Below, in pieces: positions 7,538-18,509 of a stretch of 36,531 bases of DNA (the stretch's first letter is position 1; each line of letters begins with the position of its first letter). The stretch spans positions 1 to 36,531 of the forward strand of contig DUMS01000071.1 of NCBI GenBank assembly GCA_012839745.1. The letters run 5' to 3'. The notes under the pieces are model-generated. The model had not been told where the DNA came from. It made no database searches and was given only the letters and a program-made list of their open reading frames with translations. This DNA comes from Tissierellia bacterium. GTDB taxonomy: Bacteria; Bacillota; Clostridia; Tissierellales; Tepidimicrobiaceae. Both the position numbers and the translations under genes were made by a program.

Positions 7538-9778
7538 ATGGACTACCTTAAAGGTTTAAATGATAAACAGAAGGAAGCTGTTGAGTTTGGAGAAGGCCCT
7601 TTGCTAATATTAGCAGGGGCAGGAAGCGGCAAGACAAGGGTGCTGACACATAGAATAGCGTATTTAATCGAAAAAAGGGGTATTTTCCCAGGCAATATAC
7701 TGGCAATAACCTTTACAAATAAGGCTGCCAATGAAATGAAAGAGAGAATATCCAAGCTTTTGAGCAACAATGTAGATGACATATGGATGGGAACATTCCA
7801 CTCCGTATGTGTAAGGATTTTAAGGCGTGATATAGATAAAATAGGATTTGATAGAAGCTTTTCTATTTACGATAGAGATGACCAGGTAACCATTATGAAG
7901 GAATGTATCAGCGAATTAAAGCTAAACAAGGATGTGTATAAGGAAAGGGCTGTTTTGTCAAAAATAAGCGAGTTAAAGGACAGAATGATTGCTCCTGATG
8001 CATATATAAACGAGAATTATAGCAATTTCTATTCAAGAAATGTGGGTGAGCTGTATGCTCTATATGAGAAGAAGCTTAAGACTTATAACGCACTGGACTT
8101 TGATGACCTGATCCTAAAGACCATAGAGCTGTTTAATAGCTGTGCGGAAGTATTGGATTATTATCAGCGAAAATTCAAATATGTGTTTGTAGATGAATAT
8201 CAGGATACTAATAAATCACAGTACCAATTTATTAAGCTTATAACAGGAAGGTACAGGAATATCTGTGTTGTAGGTGATCCGGATCAGTCCATATACAGGT
8301 TCCGTGGAGCAGATATAACCAACATATTGAACTTTGAAAAGGATTTTAAGGGTGCAACAACCATACTGTTGGAACAGAACTACAGGTCAACAAAGAATAT
8401 ACTGGAAGTGGCAAATCATGTTATAAGAAACAATTACGAGAGAAAGGATAAAAACCTTTGGACAGATAATGAGGAAGGGCAGAAGGTAGTTGTGGAAACA
8501 CTGTTGGATGAAAAGGAAGAGGCATATTATGTGGCTTCCAAGTTAATGGAGCTGATACAGAGTGGATTCAGCCTCAAGGATATGGCAATACTCTACAGAA
8601 CAAATGCCCAATCCAGAGCTTTTGAGGAAACATTCATGAGGAACAATATTCCCTACAGAATAGTAGGCGGATTGAGATTTTACGACAGAAAAGAAATAAA
8701 GGACATAATGGCATACCTAAAGGTAATTCAAAACCCTTCAGACAATGTTTCTTTGAAAAGGATAATAAATGTTCCAAAAAGAGGCATAGGGAATGCTACA
8801 ATAGAGAAGATAGAAGAATATGCTTCAAATAATGATAAAAGCATGTACAGTGTTATGATGGATATAGACAAGGTTAAAACCTTATCCTCCGGGCCAAGAA
8901 AGAAGGTAAGGGAATTTGTTGGCATGATAAACGAATTCAAGGCTTTGAGCGAGGTACTAAGCGTAAATGAGCTTATTGAGAAGATTTTGTACAGCGTAGG
9001 ATATATAAAGGAGCTGGAGGAGGAAGGAAGCATTGAATCCCAGACAAGGCTTGAAAATATCAAGGAGTTTATATCTGTAGCTGTGGATTTTGAAGTGAAA
9101 AATCCTGATGGCACTTTAGAGGACTTTCTTGCCAATATATCCCTTCTTTCAGATGTGGACAAAACTGAGGATAAGGAAAATTCGGTTACATTGCTTACAG
9201 TTCATTCTGCCAAGGGGCTGGAGTTTCCTGTAGTATTCCTGGTTGGAATGGAGGAAGGCCTGTTTCCAATAAGCAGGGCCCTGGATAATGAAACGGAGCT
9301 GGAGGAAGAGAGAAGGCTCTGCTATGTAGCCATAACCAGGGCAGAAAAGCTGCTTTTCATAACCTATGCTAAGCTCAGAACCATCTATGGCCAGACCAGC
9401 TATTCAATGGCTTCCAGATTTTTGGATGAAATGCCTAAGGAACTGATCCAGTCCTCAACTTCAAATGAAGGTGACTTTAAGGCCAAATATGCTGAAGATA
9501 ATAGATATACATCTTTAGAAAGCACCAATAATAATAGGAATAAATTCATAGAGGTTAGGGACTATACAAGAAAGCCTGTCGCAGAAACTGAAACTAATGA
9601 AAATAAAAACAGATATTTGGATGTATCCACAGGCACCAAGGTAAACCATAAAAAATGGGGAATAGGAACTATTGTACAAGTAATTGACAAGAAGGACGAT
9701 AAGGAACTGGTAATTGCTTTTGATAGTGTAGGGCTAAAGAGGCTTATATTGTCGATAGCCCCAATAGAAATACTATAA
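7538..9778 (+). CDS. pcrA: ATP-dependent DNA helicase PcrA
   Basis: 746 residues from ATG 7538 (GGAAGGAG seven nt upstream; a TTG codon just before it is less likely). PcrA/UvrD is a 3'-5' SF1A helicase for nucleotide excision and mismatch repair, rolling-circle replication and removal of RecA or RNA polymerase from DNA. All motifs are present: AGAGSGKT (26-33), VDEYQD (218-223), GDPDQSIYRFRGA (246-258), QNYRS (280-284), TVHSAKGLEF and RRLCYVAITRAEK. The C-terminal 50 residues (GTKVNHKKWGIGTIVQV) form the tudor-like domain that binds RNA polymerase in PcrA. ligA follows 18 nt later, the usual Firmicute pairing. The second SF1 protein of the window (823-3189) is only distantly related. Confidence 0.97.
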   Translation: MDYLKGLNDKQKEAVEFGEGPLLILAGAGSGKTRVLTHRIAYLIEKRGIFPGNILAITFTNKAANEMKERISKLLSNNVDDIWMGTFHSVCVRILRRDIDKIGFDRSFSIYDRDDQVTIMKECISELKLNKDVYKERAVLSKISELKDRMIAPDAYINENYSNFYSRNVGELYALYEKKLKTYNALDFDDLILKTIELFNSCAEVLDYYQRKFKYVFVDEYQDTNKSQYQFIKLITGRYRNICVVGDPDQSIYRFRGADITNILNFEKDFKGATTILLEQNYRSTKNILEVANHVIRNNYERKDKNLWTDNEEGQKVVVETLLDEKEEAYYVASKLMELIQSGFSLKDMAILYRTNAQSRAFEETFMRNNIPYRIVGGLRFYDRKEIKDIMAYLKVIQNPSDNVSLKRIINVPKRGIGNATIEKIEEYASNNDKSMYSVMMDIDKVKTLSSGPRKKVREFVGMINEFKALSEVLSVNELIEKILYSVGYIKELEEEGSIESQTRLENIKEFISVAVDFEVKNPDGTLEDFLANISLLSDVDKTEDKENSVTLLTVHSAKGLEFPVVFLVGMEEGLFPISRALDNETELEEERRLCYVAITRAEKLLFITYAKLRTIYGQTSYSMASRFLDEMPKELIQSSTSNEGDFKAKYAEDNRYTSLESTNNNRNKFIEVRDYTRKPVAETETNENKNRYLDVSTGTKVNHKKWGIGTIVQVIDKKDDKELVIAFDSVGLKRLILSIAPIEIL

Positions 9779-11785
<2,007 letters not shown>

Positions 11786-11790
11786 GACTG

Positions 11791-11823
11791 ATAAGACAGA
11801 GGGACGGTTCTTTTGTCTTATTT
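11791..11823 (+). repeat. REP-like hairpin, also a likely terminator
   Basis: ATAAGACA (11791-11798) pairs with TGTCTTAT (11814-11821), with GAGGGACGGTTCTTT in the loop and TT following. The GGGACGG core and the inverted arms resemble the intergenic repeats common in clostridia and share the core with the 5826-5888 element. It lies five nt after the ligA stop and could end the pcrA-ligA transcript. Confidence 0.65.
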
Positions 11824-11832
11824 GCCTGTTTG

Positions 11833-11862
11833 TTGATTTTTTTACATGTAAAGTGGTAAAAT
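11833..11862 (+). promoter_or_regulatory. Promoter of gatCAB
   Basis: TTGATT (11833-11838), 18-nt spacer, TAAAAT (11857-11862) preceded by TGG, giving an extended -10. It lies 40 nt upstream of the gatC start and suits an independent gatCAB transcript. Confidence 0.5.
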
Positions 11863-11902
11863 ACTAGAATAGGTATAGCTACTGTGAGAAAGGAGGATTT
11901 AC

Positions 11903-12187
11903 ATGGTTTCAAAGGAAGTTGTAAAGCACATGGCTCAGCTGTGTAAATTGGAGTTTTCTGATGAAGAACTGGATAATTTCACAGAGGAATTTTCAAAGAT
12001 TGTAGAATATGTAGCACAGCTGACGGAGATAGATACTGAAGGCGTAGAGCCAACATACAATATAAGCCAAAAGATTCAGCCTCTAAGGGAGGATGTTATA
12101 AGAGAAAGCCTATCCAGGGAAGAGGTACTTAAAAATGCTCCTGAAGAGCAATACGGGTATTTCAAACTGCCTAGTGTAATTGAATAG
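11903..12187 (+). CDS. gatC: Asp/Glu-tRNA amidotransferase subunit C
   Basis: 94 residues, the normal size. GatC is the small belt-like subunit that stabilises GatA on GatB in the amidotransferase converting Glu-tRNA(Gln) and Asp-tRNA(Asn) to Gln-tRNA and Asn-tRNA. Typical features are HMAQLCKLEFSDEELDNF at the N-terminus, VAQLTEIDTEGVEPTY in the middle and LREDVI then LKNAPEEQYGYFKLP toward the C-terminus. AGAAAGGAGG lies about seven nt before the ATG. It is the first gene of gatC-gatA-gatB; gatA starts 14 nt downstream. Confidence 0.97.
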   Translation: MVSKEVVKHMAQLCKLEFSDEELDNFTEEFSKIVEYVAQLTEIDTEGVEPTYNISQKIQPLREDVIRESLSREEVLKNAPEEQYGYFKLPSVIE

Positions 12188-12201
12188 AAAGAGGTGAATT
12201 T

Positions 12202-13641
12202 ATGGATATTATTAGCTTAACTGCTATAGAGTTAAAGGAAAAGCTTAAAAACAGGGAGATATCTGCCAGAGAGATTGCAACTGCTTATTTGGACAGGATA
12301 AAGGATAAGGAACCTGAAATAAATGCATTTATAACAGTTACAGAAGAGGAAGCCTTAAAGGCTGCAGATAGAGTAGATGAAAAAATAAGAAATGGAGAAG
12401 ATTTAGGCCTTTTGGCTGGAATTCCCATAGCCGTAAAGGACAACATCAGCACCAAAGGCATTAGAACAACCTGTGGGTCAAAGATGCTTGAAAATTACAT
12501 ACCACCCTTTGAGGCTACGGTAGTTGAAAAAATAAAAGAAGAAGACGGAATAATAGTAGGAAAGACAAATATGGATGAGTTTGCACTAGGGTCTTCTACT
12601 GAAACATCATATTTTGGAACAACAAAGAATCCACATGATACTGAAAGGGTTCCAGGAGGTTCCAGCGGAGGTTCAGCAGCAGCAGTGGCAGCCAAGGAAG
12701 CCCCATTATCTCTTGGTACAGATACAGGAGGCTCCATCAGGCAGCCTGCAGCATTTTGTGGAGTAGTTGGAATAAAGCCTACATATGGTCTGATATCAAG
12801 ATACGGAGTTGTTCCTATGGCAAACTCATTGGACCAGGTAGGTCCCTTTGGAAGAAATGTGAAAGATGCTGCTTTGCTGTTACAGGCCATAGCAGGCCAT
12901 GATGAAAGGGATTCAACATCTATGGACATTAATATACCGGACTATATCAACAGCCTGACTGGCGATGTAAAAGGCATGAAGGCAGCAATACCTAAGGAGT
13001 ACCTGGAGCTTGAAATTGACTCAAACATTAAGGATAGCCTTTTAAATGCAGTAAATGTATTAAAGGATATAGGCGTTGAAATAGAAGAGGTTTCTCTTCC
13101 AAATATAAAATATGCATTGCCTGATTACTATATTATTTCTACATCAGAACTGAGCACAAACATGTCCAGATATGACGGAATAAGGTATGGGCATAGAGCA
13201 GAAAGCTTTGTTGACATAGATGACCTGATTATAAAATCCAGGTCAGAGGCCTTTGGCAGAGAGGTAAAGAGAAGAATAATGCTGGGCACTTATTCGCTGA
13301 GCAAAGGCCATGCAGATGAGTACTATAAAAAGGCATTAAAGGTAAGAACGCTGATAAAAAATGACTTTGATAAGGCCTTCACTAAGTACCATATAATACT
13401 TGGGCCAACAACTCCAAAGCTGCCATTTAAAATAGGGGAAATAACAGACCCTGTTACGATGTATAAGTCTGACCTGTTTACAGTGGCAGTAAACCTGGCT
13501 GGAATATGTGCACTGTCCATGCCCTGCGGTTCTGCAAACGGGCTACCTGTTGGAATACAGATAATGGGGGACAGGTTTAAGGAGATAAATATATTGAAAG
13601 CAGCATATGCTCTTGAAATGAGCCTAGGAGGTGAGATGTAA
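12202..13641 (+). CDS. gatA: Glu-tRNA(Gln)/Asp-tRNA(Asn) amidotransferase subunit A
   Basis: 479 residues. GatA is the amidase that hydrolyses glutamine and channels ammonia to GatB. The amidase-signature triad is complete: K79 in IAVKDN, cis-Ser154 in PGGSSGGSAAAVAA (151-164) and nucleophile S178 in LGTDTGGSIRQPAAFCG. These are the same numbers as in characterised bacterial GatA. The glutamine-binding and C-terminal regions (GPTTPKLPF, CALSMPCGSANGLPVGIQI) are typical. Its stop overlaps the gatB start by one base (TAATG), so the two are translationally coupled. Confidence 0.98.
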   Translation: MDIISLTAIELKEKLKNREISAREIATAYLDRIKDKEPEINAFITVTEEEALKAADRVDEKIRNGEDLGLLAGIPIAVKDNISTKGIRTTCGSKMLENYIPPFEATVVEKIKEEDGIIVGKTNMDEFALGSSTETSYFGTTKNPHDTERVPGGSSGGSAAAVAAKEAPLSLGTDTGGSIRQPAAFCGVVGIKPTYGLISRYGVVPMANSLDQVGPFGRNVKDAALLLQAIAGHDERDSTSMDINIPDYINSLTGDVKGMKAAIPKEYLELEIDSNIKDSLLNAVNVLKDIGVEIEEVSLPNIKYALPDYYIISTSELSTNMSRYDGIRYGHRAESFVDIDDLIIKSRSEAFGREVKRRIMLGTYSLSKGHADEYYKKALKVRTLIKNDFDKAFTKYHIILGPTTPKLPFKIGEITDPVTMYKSDLFTVAVNLAGICALSMPCGSANGLPVGIQIMGDRFKEINILKAAYALEMSLGGEM

Positions 13642-15071
13642 TGCCATATAAAACATTAATAGGCCTGGAAATACACGTAGAACTGGCAACCAAAACAAAG
13701 ATGTTCTGCAGCTGTGCCAATGAATTTGGAAAGGATGCAAATACCCTATGCTGTCCTGTATGCTTAGGGCTTCCCGGTGCACTTCCAGTGGTAAACAAGT
13801 CAGCATTGGAGTACGCCATAAGGGCAGGTTTAGCCTTTAACTGCAACATAGCAACCCATTCAATGATGGACAGGAAAAACTATTTCTATCCTGATTTGGT
13901 AAAGGGATTTCAGATAACCCAGTCGGATATTCCATTGTGTTCAGGAGGATATATTGAGGTAGACTCGAAAAATGGGCCAAAGAAGGTTGGGTTAATAAGG
14001 ATACACATAGAAGAGGATACAGGCAAGTCAATACACACAGACAGGGGAGATTCTCTGCTGGACTACAACAGGTCAGGGGTCCCTCTAATTGAAATAGTTA
14101 CCAGACCTGATATGAATACAAAGGAAGAAGCGCAGGATTTTCTGGAAAAGCTGAAATCAACACTGCAATACATTGAAGTAAGCGACTGCAAAATGGAAGA
14201 AGGCTCATTACGCTGTGACATTAATCTGAATGTAATAGATGAGGAAAGAGGATTAAAGACAAATATTACTGAAATAAAGAACCTAAACTCCTTCAGTGCA
14301 GTGGGAAAGGCTATAGAATATGAAGAAAAGAGGCATATTGCACTACTGGAGGAAGGCAAAAACACTACAAGGGAAACCAGAAGATGGAATGAAGTTGAAA
14401 ACAAGACTGTTGTAATGAGAACCAAGGAAGTGGCAGCAGACTACAGGTACAATACAGAGCCTGATATTGCTCCAATAGTAATTGAAGAAAGCTGGATAGA
14501 GGAAATAAGAAGAAACCTGCCAGAGCTTCCTCATCATAAAAAGGCCAGATTCATAAGGGAATACGGTATTCCTGAATATGATGCAGGGGTACTTACCCAG
14601 TCAAAGGACTTGTCATTTTTCTTTGAAGAAACCGTTAAGTTTGCCAAAGACCCTAAACAGGTAAGCAACTGGATAATGGGGGATGTGCTGTACAGGTTAA
14701 ACGAAGAAGGAATAGATATAAAGGATTTAAGGTTCTCCCCAAAGGATTTGGCTGATTTACTTGAGCTTATAAATGAAGGGAAAATTAGCAACAATATAGG
14801 CAAGAAGGTTCTAAAGGATATGTTTGAAACAGGCAAAAAGCCAGAGGATATAGTAAAGGGAAAAGGGCTGGTTCAGATAAGCGATGAGGGAGAGCTTAAG
14901 GGCATAGTAAATAAAGTACTGGATGAAAACCAGAAGTCCGTTATGGATTATAAAAATGGCAAGGACAAAGCTTTAGGATTTATAATAGGACAGGTAATGA
15001 AGGCTACTAAGGGAAAGGCAAACCCACAGCTTGTAAATAAGCTTGTATTGGAAGCATTAAAGGAAAAGTAG
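13641..15071 (+). CDS. gatB: Glu-tRNA(Gln)/Asp-tRNA(Asn) amidotransferase subunit B
   Basis: 476 residues, full length. GatB binds the misacylated tRNA and carries out ATP-dependent activation and amidation of the tRNA-bound Glu or Asp. The start LIGLEIHVELATKTKMFC is the family signature. The cradle domain includes a cysteine set (CSCANEF, CCPVCLGLPG) suited to zinc, and HIEEDTGKS follows. The C-terminal YqeY-like tail domain (VLDENQKSVMDYKNGKDKALGFIIGQVMKATKGKANP) that touches the tRNA elbow is intact. It is the last gene of the gat unit, with an AT-rich hairpin downstream. Confidence 0.98.
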   Translation: MPYKTLIGLEIHVELATKTKMFCSCANEFGKDANTLCCPVCLGLPGALPVVNKSALEYAIRAGLAFNCNIATHSMMDRKNYFYPDLVKGFQITQSDIPLCSGGYIEVDSKNGPKKVGLIRIHIEEDTGKSIHTDRGDSLLDYNRSGVPLIEIVTRPDMNTKEEAQDFLEKLKSTLQYIEVSDCKMEEGSLRCDINLNVIDEERGLKTNITEIKNLNSFSAVGKAIEYEEKRHIALLEEGKNTTRETRRWNEVENKTVVMRTKEVAADYRYNTEPDIAPIVIEESWIEEIRRNLPELPHHKKARFIREYGIPEYDAGVLTQSKDLSFFFEETVKFAKDPKQVSNWIMGDVLYRLNEEGIDIKDLRFSPKDLADLLELINEGKISNNIGKKVLKDMFETGKKPEDIVKGKGLVQISDEGELKGIVNKVLDENQKSVMDYKNGKDKALGFIIGQVMKATKGKANPQLVNKLVLEALKEK

Positions 15072-15124
15072 TATGTAATCAGAAAACACTAAGCCTCCTT
15101 AATTCAGCAAATTGTATAACGGGT

Positions 15125-15169
15125 AATATATTATTATCATATATTAAAATGAATGATAATATATTTTTG
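15125..15169 (+). terminator. AT-rich hairpin after gatB
   Basis: The arm at 15125-15140 pairs with 15153-15165 (core TTATCAT/ATGATAA plus ATATATT arms, three extra bases in the left arm), followed by a T run. It is weak for lack of G-C pairs but in the right place to end gatCAB. Confidence 0.45.
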
Positions 15170-15264
15170 AAAGTGTATTTAAAGTGTACCAAAAGTATCA
15201 GTATTCTGTTAAAATATACTTATACTTATAGATACAATTATGAATATATCAGGGAGGCTTAGTA

Positions 15265-16254
15265 ATGGAAATAGGAAAGTTGCCAAATGACCTTTTGCAG
15301 AAAATAGTTTTCAGCAATATAAAGAATAAGAGAAAAGAGGTTTTAGTAAGAGCTGCTGTAGGAGAAGACAATGCAATTGTTGACTTTGGAGATGAAGTCT
15401 GCGTTATGTCTACAGACCCCATTACAGGCACTACAAAGGACATAGGCAGGCTTGCAGTATATATATCATGTAACGATGTTGCAAGCAGTGGAGCAGAACC
15501 CATTGGGATTTTGCTTACAGTTTTACTTCCTCCAGCAACAACTGAAGAGGAAATTGAAGCTATAATGAAGGAAGCAGGAGAGGCATCCAAAGAGCTTAAT
15601 GTGGAGATAATTGGAGGGCATACTGAAATTACCGATGCAGTAAACAGAGTAATCATATCCTCTACAGTCATTGGAAAGCAGAAGAAGGAAAGCTTACTTG
15701 ATTCCAGAAGAGTAAAGGCTGGAGACAGGATATTGATGACTAAATATGCAGCCATTGAAGGCACTTCAATAATTGCAAGGGAACTGAAGGAATACCTTAA
15801 GGGAAGAATGGATGAAAAAAAGCTCAATGAGGCTTTAAATATGGGCAATATGATATCAGTTATAAAGGAAGGAATCATAGCTGGTGAAATTGGAGTAAGC
15901 TATATGCACGACATAACTGAAGGAGGAGTTTTGGGGGCAGTCTGGGAAGCTTCAGTGGCTACCGGCAAGGGTGTCAAAGTATATGAGGACAGAATTCCCA
16001 TGAAGGAGGCAACAAGGGAAATAGCCAAGATACTTAATATAAACCCCTATAGGCTAATATCCAGTGGCAGCATGCTTATTATAGCAGATTCCAAAAAGGC
16101 AGAGCTGCTTAAAGAAAGGCTTAATAAAGAGAACATACCTGTAACGGAAATAGGCGAAATAATAGAGGATGGAATACTGTTACAACGTGGGGAAATGGTA
16201 GAGGAAATACTGCCACCTGGCAGCGATGAGCTATATAAAGCCCTTTTAAGATAA
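15265..16254 (+). CDS. AIR synthase-like (HypE/PurM superfamily) protein
   Basis: 329 residues, ATG with GGGAGG upstream. The PurM/HypE/ThiL/SelD ATP-binding fold is seen in AAVGEDNAIVDFG (30-42), the STDPITG strand (49-55), NDVASSGAEPIG (70-81), GGHTEITDAVNR and THDITEGGVLG-like YMHDITEGGVLGAVWE. It lacks the catalytic Cys/Sec plus Lys start of SelD and the C-terminal PRIC-type cysteine of true HypE, and no hyp genes are nearby. It belongs to the stand-alone HypE-like proteins common in clostridia. ATP binding is likely; the substrate is unknown. It appears monocistronic. Confidence 0.82.
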   Translation: MEIGKLPNDLLQKIVFSNIKNKRKEVLVRAAVGEDNAIVDFGDEVCVMSTDPITGTTKDIGRLAVYISCNDVASSGAEPIGILLTVLLPPATTEEEIEAIMKEAGEASKELNVEIIGGHTEITDAVNRVIISSTVIGKQKKESLLDSRRVKAGDRILMTKYAAIEGTSIIARELKEYLKGRMDEKKLNEALNMGNMISVIKEGIIAGEIGVSYMHDITEGGVLGAVWEASVATGKGVKVYEDRIPMKEATREIAKILNINPYRLISSGSMLIIADSKKAELLKERLNKENIPVTEIGEIIEDGILLQRGEMVEEILPPGSDELYKALLR

Positions 16255-16287
16255 ATATTACAGTATGGTTACAAAACTTCCAATTTG

Positions 16288-16317
16288 TTGACATAATGAG
16301 TTGGTAAATGATATAAA
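16288..16317 (+). promoter_or_regulatory. Promoter of the amidase gene
   Basis: TTGACA (16288-16293), 18-nt spacer, TATAAA (16312-16317) with TGA immediately before it, an extended -10. It is about 53 nt upstream of the amidase ATG. Confidence 0.6.
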
Positions 16318-16369
16318 TAATTTAAAGCAATAAATACAATAAGAGATGATGTAGAAAGGGGCAGTTAAT

Positions 16370-18472
16370 ATGAAAAAGTGGAAAGTATTTCTATCCTGCC
16401 TATTCATCCTTATTCTTATCATTTCTTCATCAGCCAATGCCGAAGGCTATTCTTCAAGCTATATCACCGTAAGATACGATGGAAAGAACCAGTCAGTAAG
16501 GCAAGTGCCGGTAATTATGGATGGACAAGCAGTCCAGCTTGATGTGCCTTCATTTATTACATCTGGCGCAACTTTTGTTCCCATTAGATTTGTAGCAGAA
16601 AAATATGGAGCAAAAGTTGAATGGGATCAGAATACCAAAACAGTTTTAATTACCAATGACGACCTTGAAATGGCCCTGACAATAGGAAGCAACCAGATAT
16701 ATTTGAATGGCCAGAAGAAAGTCATTGATAGCAGCTGGATACCCAAGCTTGTTACATTTAATTACGGGACAAGCAAATCCGATTCCAGGACTATGGTTCC
16801 ATTAAGGCTTATTTCAGAAACCTTGGGCTATGAAGTAGGATATGATGAAGAAAACAAGGTGCCATTTATCAACAGCCTTATTGGCAAGGGTGACGAGGAT
16901 GGAAATACTAACAGAGTAAAGAATGTAGCAACAGTAAAAGGAAGTACAAGTATTCCCAAGATAACTATTACAGGGACAGAGAAAATTAAGTATTCTACAT
17001 TATCACTAAAAAATCCTTCCAGGTTTGTTATTGATATTGAAAATGCAGTATTGGACATTAAAGAAGGAGTTGAATTTGAAGGCGGCATAGGAAAAATCAA
17101 TGTCGACCAGGGTCCAATAGAAAGGGTTACCATTTCCCAGTTTACCAATGACCCGAAGGTAGTTAGGGTGGTAATTAAATTAAAAGAGGAATCTGATTTC
17201 GATATTGTAGAAGGCGATGATGGTAAGTCAATTACTATCTCTCCTGTAAATAAAGTAAAGAAAATAGAGAAGGAAATAATTGACGGGAAAGAGGCAATTG
17301 TAGTATACAATACTAGTGCCGCAGAAATCAGAACCATGAAGCTTAAAAATCCAACCAGGATAGTCATAGACCTGCTGGATTCATCCTTAGAAGGCGGAGA
17401 CTATTTTGCATTCGACTATCAATTGGGATTTGTTAAAGGTTTAAGAGTATCCCAATTTTTACCTGACAACCTATACAGCCCAAATGACAGGATTGTAAGG
17501 ATGGTACTGGATGTAAGAGATGGAATACCAAATCCTGAAGCAAATATAATAGCTTATGATGACAGGCTAATCATTATTCCCGAAACCAATTTGCATGAGG
17601 TTATAAACTACTACATAGATGGAACTCAGGGATTCATCACCATAAAAACTGCTGAAGAAACGGAATACAGCGTAGAGTATGTGGAAAAGGATAGAGCAAT
17701 AATAATTGGGGTACCATCAGACAAGCTGGAAACTAAGGAAGGATATTTGTATATTTCTGATGAGTTGATTGAAGACATTATTGTTACTGAAAAGGATGGA
17801 ATATATCAGTTCCAGATTAATTTCAAAAAGAGCATAGAATATACAGTGCTGTCTGAAGAAAAAACGGATGAAATAGCTTTATGCGTTGTAAAATCAAATG
17901 TAGTAAAACCTTATGACAGAACTATAGTAATAGACGCAGGCCATGGCGGACATGATCCCGGCACAGTACCAAATGGAGTTAAGGAAAAAGACATTAACCT
18001 GGCTGTGGCATTGAAGCTTGGTAAAGCTCTTAGTGAAAAAGGTTACAATGTAATATTAACAAGGGATAAGGACGTATTTGTTGATTTAACTGAAAGAGCA
18101 GAAATAGCCAACAGGAACAATGCTGATATATTCATCAGCCTTCACTCCAACTCCATATCAAATCCTGATATAAAAGGAATACAGGTATTGTACTGCCCTG
18201 CGTTTAACTCAGATGTAAAGGAAACTGATAATTATCCGCTGGCAAAGGCTATAATGGATGCGTTAATCCAGGGTACAGGAGCAGTGGATAAGGGAATAAT
18301 TAAAAGGCCTGAACTGGCAGTTCTGAGAAAGACGAAGATGCCTGCAGCATTGATTGAAATGGGCTTTTTGACAAACAAGGAAGAGGCAGCCAAGCTTCAG
18401 ACGGAGGCTTATCAGGATTTAATTGTGGAATCAATTGTAAAGGGAATTGAAAAATATTTTAATGAACAATAG
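16370..18472 (+). CDS. Secreted N-acetylmuramoyl-L-alanine amidase (Cu-amine-oxidase-N, AMIN, Amidase_3)
   Basis: 700 residues. Residues 1-24 are a signal peptide ending SSANAEG. A copper-amine-oxidase N-terminal-like domain follows (FITSGATFVPIRFVAEKYGAKVEWD, then a second half RTMVPLRLISETLGYEVGYDEE). Two AMIN-type beta-domains (about 190-275 and 300-390) probably hold the enzyme at peptidoglycan. The zinc amidase domain (about 515-697) shows VIDAGHGGHDPGT, LTRDKDVFVDLTERAEIAN, FISLHSNS and catalytic Glu in ALIEMGFL. It should cut the bond between muramic acid and L-Ala during growth, division or spore development. It is longer than CwlD-type enzymes because of the N-terminal domains. The upstream promoter looks vegetative. 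Confidence 0.93.
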   Translation: MKKWKVFLSCLFILILIISSSANAEGYSSSYITVRYDGKNQSVRQVPVIMDGQAVQLDVPSFITSGATFVPIRFVAEKYGAKVEWDQNTKTVLITNDDLEMALTIGSNQIYLNGQKKVIDSSWIPKLVTFNYGTSKSDSRTMVPLRLISETLGYEVGYDEENKVPFINSLIGKGDEDGNTNRVKNVATVKGSTSIPKITITGTEKIKYSTLSLKNPSRFVIDIENAVLDIKEGVEFEGGIGKINVDQGPIERVTISQFTNDPKVVRVVIKLKEESDFDIVEGDDGKSITISPVNKVKKIEKEIIDGKEAIVVYNTSAAEIRTMKLKNPTRIVIDLLDSSLEGGDYFAFDYQLGFVKGLRVSQFLPDNLYSPNDRIVRMVLDVRDGIPNPEANIIAYDDRLIIIPETNLHEVINYYIDGTQGFITIKTAEETEYSVEYVEKDRAIIIGVPSDKLETKEGYLYISDELIEDIIVTEKDGIYQFQINFKKSIEYTVLSEEKTDEIALCVVKSNVVKPYDRTIVIDAGHGGHDPGTVPNGVKEKDINLAVALKLGKALSEKGYNVILTRDKDVFVDLTERAEIANRNNADIFISLHSNSISNPDIKGIQVLYCPAFNSDVKETDNYPLAKAIMDALIQGTGAVDKGIIKRPELAVLRKTKMPAALIEMGFLTNKEEAAKLQTEAYQDLIVESIVKGIEKYFNEQ

Positions 18473-18491
18473 CGGAGATTATCTCCGCTAT
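18469..18491 (+). terminator. Hairpin at the amidase stop codon
   Basis: ATAGCGGAGA (18469-18478), three-nt loop, TCTCCGCTAT (18482-18491): a perfect 10-bp stem that includes the TAG stop. No T run follows, and the next ribosome site starts at 18500, so partial termination, attenuation or mRNA protection is as likely as full termination. Confidence 0.5.
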
Positions 18492-18509
18492 AAGTATATG
18501 GAGGGAAAT

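Noticed and set aside
15072-15264. Possible T-box or riboswitch before the HypE-like gene
   Set aside because: Only an AT-rich hairpin after gatB is seen; no T-box sequence, specifier loop or antiterminator could be found.
15249-15878. 209-codon minus-strand frame opposite the HypE-like gene
   Set aside because: Shadow of a gene with intact family motifs on the plus strand; Ser/Phe/Leu-rich composition is typical of antisense reading.
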